Of a DNA stretch of 64,000 nucleotides, positions 61,761 to 64,000 are shown one piece after another. Within the stretch, counting starts at the first letter, position 1, and each line of letters begins with the position of its first letter. Source of the stretch: Blastococcus sp. PRF04-17 (GTDB lineage Bacteria > Actinomycetota > Actinomycetes > Mycobacteriales > Geodermatophilaceae); contig NZ_CP095412.1 of NCBI RefSeq assembly GCF_023016265.1, positions 992,001-1,056,000 on the forward strand, read 5' to 3'. The notes below the pieces were generated by a model. That model was not told the origin of the DNA, did not search any database, and worked only from the letters and a program-made list of their open reading frames with translations. The translations under genes were made by a program, and so were the position numbers.

Positions 61761-62060
61761 TCAGGAGTCGGCGGCGTGCGCGCCGTGCTTGCCGACCTGC
61801 CTGCCCGGGAGCTGGACCTGGTCGCCGGTCGGCAGCGGCGCGTCGAGACCGGTGCCGGCGCGCAGCTCGTCCTCCCGCTCGGCCATGGCCTCGCGGACGT
61901 CGGCACCGAAGTCACCGATCGCCTCGGCCAGGTCGCGGAGGCCGTCGGCCAGCGACCGGCCGATGCTGCCGGGGGTCATGCGCTCGGCGGCGGCGCTGAG
62001 CTTGCGGACGACGAGGGCGCCGATGGTGATGCCCATCGCGAGCCAGAACAGCCGGCGCAT
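61761..62060 (-). CDS. DUF6167 family protein
   Basis: 99 residues. N-terminal helix (MRRLFWLAMGITIGALVV) anchors it; the remainder is amphipathic with LADGLRDLAEAIGDFGADVREAMAERE. Function unknown, but position between DUF948 and alaS is conserved in actinomycetes. ATG shares one base with the DUF948 stop. Confidence 0.8.
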   Translation of the reverse strand: MRRLFWLAMGITIGALVVRKLSAAAERMTPGSIGRSLADGLRDLAEAIGDFGADVREAMAEREDELRAGTGLDAPLPTGDQVQLPGRQVGKHGAHAADS

Positions 62061-62485
62061 CAGGCGGCCCGCCGCGCGGCTCGACGGGCCCGCCGTGCCG
62101 CCTTGTCGCGCTGGGCGGCCTCGGCGATCGCGACGCCCTCGCGCTTCTTCCTGGCGGCCGTGCGGACCCCGTAGCTGAAGGCGGCCACCTTGATCAGCGG
62201 GCTGCCGAGCGTGGCCGCGACGACGCTGGAGAGGGCGGCGACGTTGCTGGAGACGTTGGCGGCGTTGCCGGTGATGTCATCGACCCGCTCGAGGTTGCTG
62301 TTCACGTGCGCGACCGTCGTGCTGGCCTGCCCGAGGATGGGGGCGCTCTGCTCGCGCACCTGGCGGATGGTCAGCGTCGTCTCGTCGAGCGTGCGCCCGA
62401 GCTTGAGCAGCGGCACGGCGATGAACACCACCAGCAGTACGAAGGCGCCGGCTGCGATCAGCGCGGCGATCTCTCCTACGGACAC
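62060..62485 (-). CDS. DUF948 domain-containing protein
   Basis: 141 residues from GTG 62485 with GGAG 6 nt upstream. One N-terminal helix (IAALIAAGAFVLLVVFIAVPLL), then a long helical, coiled-coil-like region with regularly spaced Val/Asn (TTVAHVNSNLERVDDI) and a very basic Ala/Arg tail. Likely a membrane-anchored structural protein; no enzymatic residues seen. Confidence 0.85.
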   Translation of the reverse strand: MSVGEIAALIAAGAFVLLVVFIAVPLLKLGRTLDETTLTIRQVREQSAPILGQASTTVAHVNSNLERVDDITGNAANVSSNVAALSSVVAATLGSPLIKVAAFSYGVRTAARKKREGVAIAEAAQRDKAARRARRAARRAA

Positions 62486-62597
62486 CCGTGCTCCCACTCT
62501 CTGTCTCGTTGCTCGCTGGTGGTCGTCCCTACCGGTGTCGTCACAGTAGTCGCGGGCACTCTCCGCCGTCCGTCGCCCGCCGGTTCCTGGCGTGTGG

Positions 62598-63932
62598 TCA
62601 GCGGGGACGCCGGACGATCGCCCGCAGCTTGGCCAGCCGCTCCCCCAGCCGGGCCTCGGCGCCCCGGGCGGTCGGCCGGTAGTAGTCCTTGCCCACCAGC
62701 GTGTCGGGCGGGTACTGCTGCGGGACGACACCGTCGGGATGCGCGTGCGGATAGACGTAGGTCGCGCCGTGGCCCAGCTTCTTCGCCCCGGCGTAGTGCG
62801 CGTCGCGCAGGCCGGCCGGCACCGGGCCGGCCAGGCCCGCGCGGACGTCGGCCACCGACTCCCCCATCGCCACCGTGACGGCGTTGGACTTCGGCGCGGT
62901 CGCCAGGTGGACGACGGCCTGCGCCAGCGGGAAGTGCCCCTCGGGCATGCCGATGAACTGCACGGCCTGCATGGCGGCCACCGCGGTCGGGAGCGCGGTC
63001 GGGTCGGCCATGCCGATGTCCTCGCTGGCGGAGATGACCAGCCGCCGGGCGATGAACCGCGGGTCCTCCCCGGCTTCGACCATGCGCGCCAGGTAGTGCA
63101 GGGCGGCGTCGACGTCGCTGCCCCTGATGCTCTTGATCAGCGCGCTGGCGACGTCGTAGTGCTGGTCTCCCTGCCGGTCGTAGCGGACGGCGGCCTGCGC
63201 GACCGCCGTCTCGAGCGTGGCGAGGTCGAGCTCGTCGGTGCCCGCCGCCTGGGCCGCGCCGGCGCCGGACTCCAGCGCGGTGAGCGCCTTGCGGGCGTCG
63301 CCGCCGGCGATCCGGACGAGGTGCTCCTCGGCCTCGGGGGTCAGCGTGATCGCGTTGCCGAGGCCGCGCTCGCTGGTCAGCGCCCGGTGCAGGACGGCGC
63401 GGATGTCGTCGTCGCTCAGCGGTTGCAGGGCGAGCACGAGGCTGCGCGAGAGCAGCGGGCTGACCACGGAGAAGAACGGGTTCTCCGTGGTGGCCGCGAT
63501 CAGGCTCACGATGCGGTCCTCGACGGCGGACAGGAGCGAGTCCTGCTGGGTCTTGGAGAACCGGTGGACCTCGTCGATGAACAGGACGGTGCGCCGGCCG
63601 GCGAAGGTCAGCTCGCGCTTGGCGCTCTGGATGACCGCCCGGACCTCCTTGACGCCGGAGTCGAGGGCCGACAGCTGGACGAACTGGCGCTTGGTGGCCA
63701 GCGAGATGACGTGCGCCAGGGTGGTCTTGCCGGTGCCGGGCGGGCCGTAGAGGACCAGTGACATGGGCTCGTCGGACTCCACCAGCCGGCGCAGCGGGGC
63801 CCGCGGGCCGAGCAGGTGCTGCTGGCCGACGACCTCGTCGAGGGCACGCGGCCGCATGCGGACGGCCAGCGGCGCTCCGGGGTCGGGCGTGCCGGCGCCC
63901 TCGTCGTCCGGCGCGTCGAACAGCGAACTCAA
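62598..63932 (-). CDS. rarA: replication-associated recombination protein A
   Basis: MgsA/WRNIP1-type AAA+ ATPase acting at stalled forks. 444 residues from a TTG. Walker [15 protein letters not shown], Walker [12 protein letters not shown], sensor 1 AATTENPFF and arginine finger SPLLSRSLV, then the tetramerisation domain with [21 protein letters not shown]. About 110 bp from DUF948. The remaining 68 bp of the window contain short GCGAGGAGC-type direct repeats. Confidence 0.95.
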   Translation of the reverse strand: MSSLFDAPDDEGAGTPDPGAPLAVRMRPRALDEVVGQQHLLGPRAPLRRLVESDEPMSLVLYGPPGTGKTTLAHVISLATKRQFVQLSALDSGVKEVRAVIQSAKRELTFAGRRTVLFIDEVHRFSKTQQDSLLSAVEDRIVSLIAATTENPFFSVVSPLLSRSLVLALQPLSDDDIRAVLHRALTSERGLGNAITLTPEAEEHLVRIAGGDARKALTALESGAGAAQAAGTDELDLATLETAVAQAAVRYDRQGDQHYDVASALIKSIRGSDVDAALHYLARMVEAGEDPRFIARRLVISASEDIGMADPTALPTAVAAMQAVQFIGMPEGHFPLAQAVVHLATAPKSNAVTVAMGESVADVRAGLAGPVPAGLRDAHYAGAKKLGHGATYVYPHAHPDGVVPQQYPPDTLVGKDYYRPTARGAEARLGERLAKLRAIVRRPR

Positions 63933-64000
63933 GGTGACCAGTCGCTCCCGCGGGGCGCTCCGCTCCTCGCTCGCTCCTCGCTGCGATGCTCACGCCCCTG

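Overview
The window comes from a high-GC actinomycete, most probably of the Geodermatophilaceae (Blastococcus/Geodermatophilus/Modestobacter type). Support is GC content near 70-75 %, very frequent GTG starts, long chains of ATGA/GTGA stop-start overlaps, an actinobacterial integration host factor (mihF), BldD, a PriA without helicase motifs, and the order pyrR-bldD-nusB-efp-aro known from actinomycetes. The lineage is inferred from gene content and order; no search was run. I found no rRNA, tRNA or CRISPR array.

Layout. 1-5.1 kb: accessory genes (DUF998-like, Acg-type nitroreductase, PPOX protein, EamA transporter) enclosing an AT-richer two-gene unit at 2307-4129, an OLD/AAA-type ATPase overlapping a TOPRIM-like protein. 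This is the best candidate for an undescribed (possibly anti-phage) system. 5.3-10 kb: a frameshifted NmrA-like gene, an IS110 element with a possible bridge-RNA region, a proline-iminopeptidase-like hydrolase, and an HTH-MurA fusion gene cut by an in-frame TAG where Trp is expected. 10-15.3 kb: a PucR regulator, DUF5995 protein, cytosine-deaminase-like amidohydrolase and divergent AllH-like gene, suggesting purine/ureide or nucleobase use. 15.3-21.1 kb: rpe-ribD-ribE-ribBA-ribH-hisE-hisG operon plus an SSI-like lipoprotein. 21.2-23.6 kb: two paralogous membrane proteins, a GPP34-like protein and a GNAT-like protein. 23.6-32.5 kb: mihF-gmk-rpoZ-coaBC-metK-priA-def-fmt-rsmB, in which fmt and rsmB carry single-base frameshifts.

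32.6-35.97 kb is a small island between mihF and pyrF: a degenerate tyrosine recombinase, membrane-protein remnants and an IS481 element with a 6-bp TCTAGG target duplication that supplies the transposase stop codon. 35.97-46 kb is the complete pyrimidine operon pyrR-pyrB-pyrC-carA-carB-pyrK-pyrD-pyrF, preceded by a leader hairpin that carries a PyrR-binding consensus and covers the pyrR Shine-Dalgarno. Divergent bldD follows, then an ABC exporter and a broken uridine-kinase-like gene.

49.6-62.5 kb is one long leftward run: DUF948-DUF6167-alaS-ruvX-mltG-aroE-prepilin peptidase-aroC-aroK-aroB-aroQ-M24 peptidase-efp-nusB, i.e. shikimate synthesis joined to translation, cell-wall and RNA-processing functions. 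rarA ends the window.

Two families of small structured repeats stand out: three copies of a hairpin whose arms differ in sequence but stay complementary (15.2, 16.6 and 28.6 kb), and two loci of paired palindromes with an AACCGCGGTT-type core (10.0 and 38.7 kb). The second of these sits in frame at the start of pyrK.
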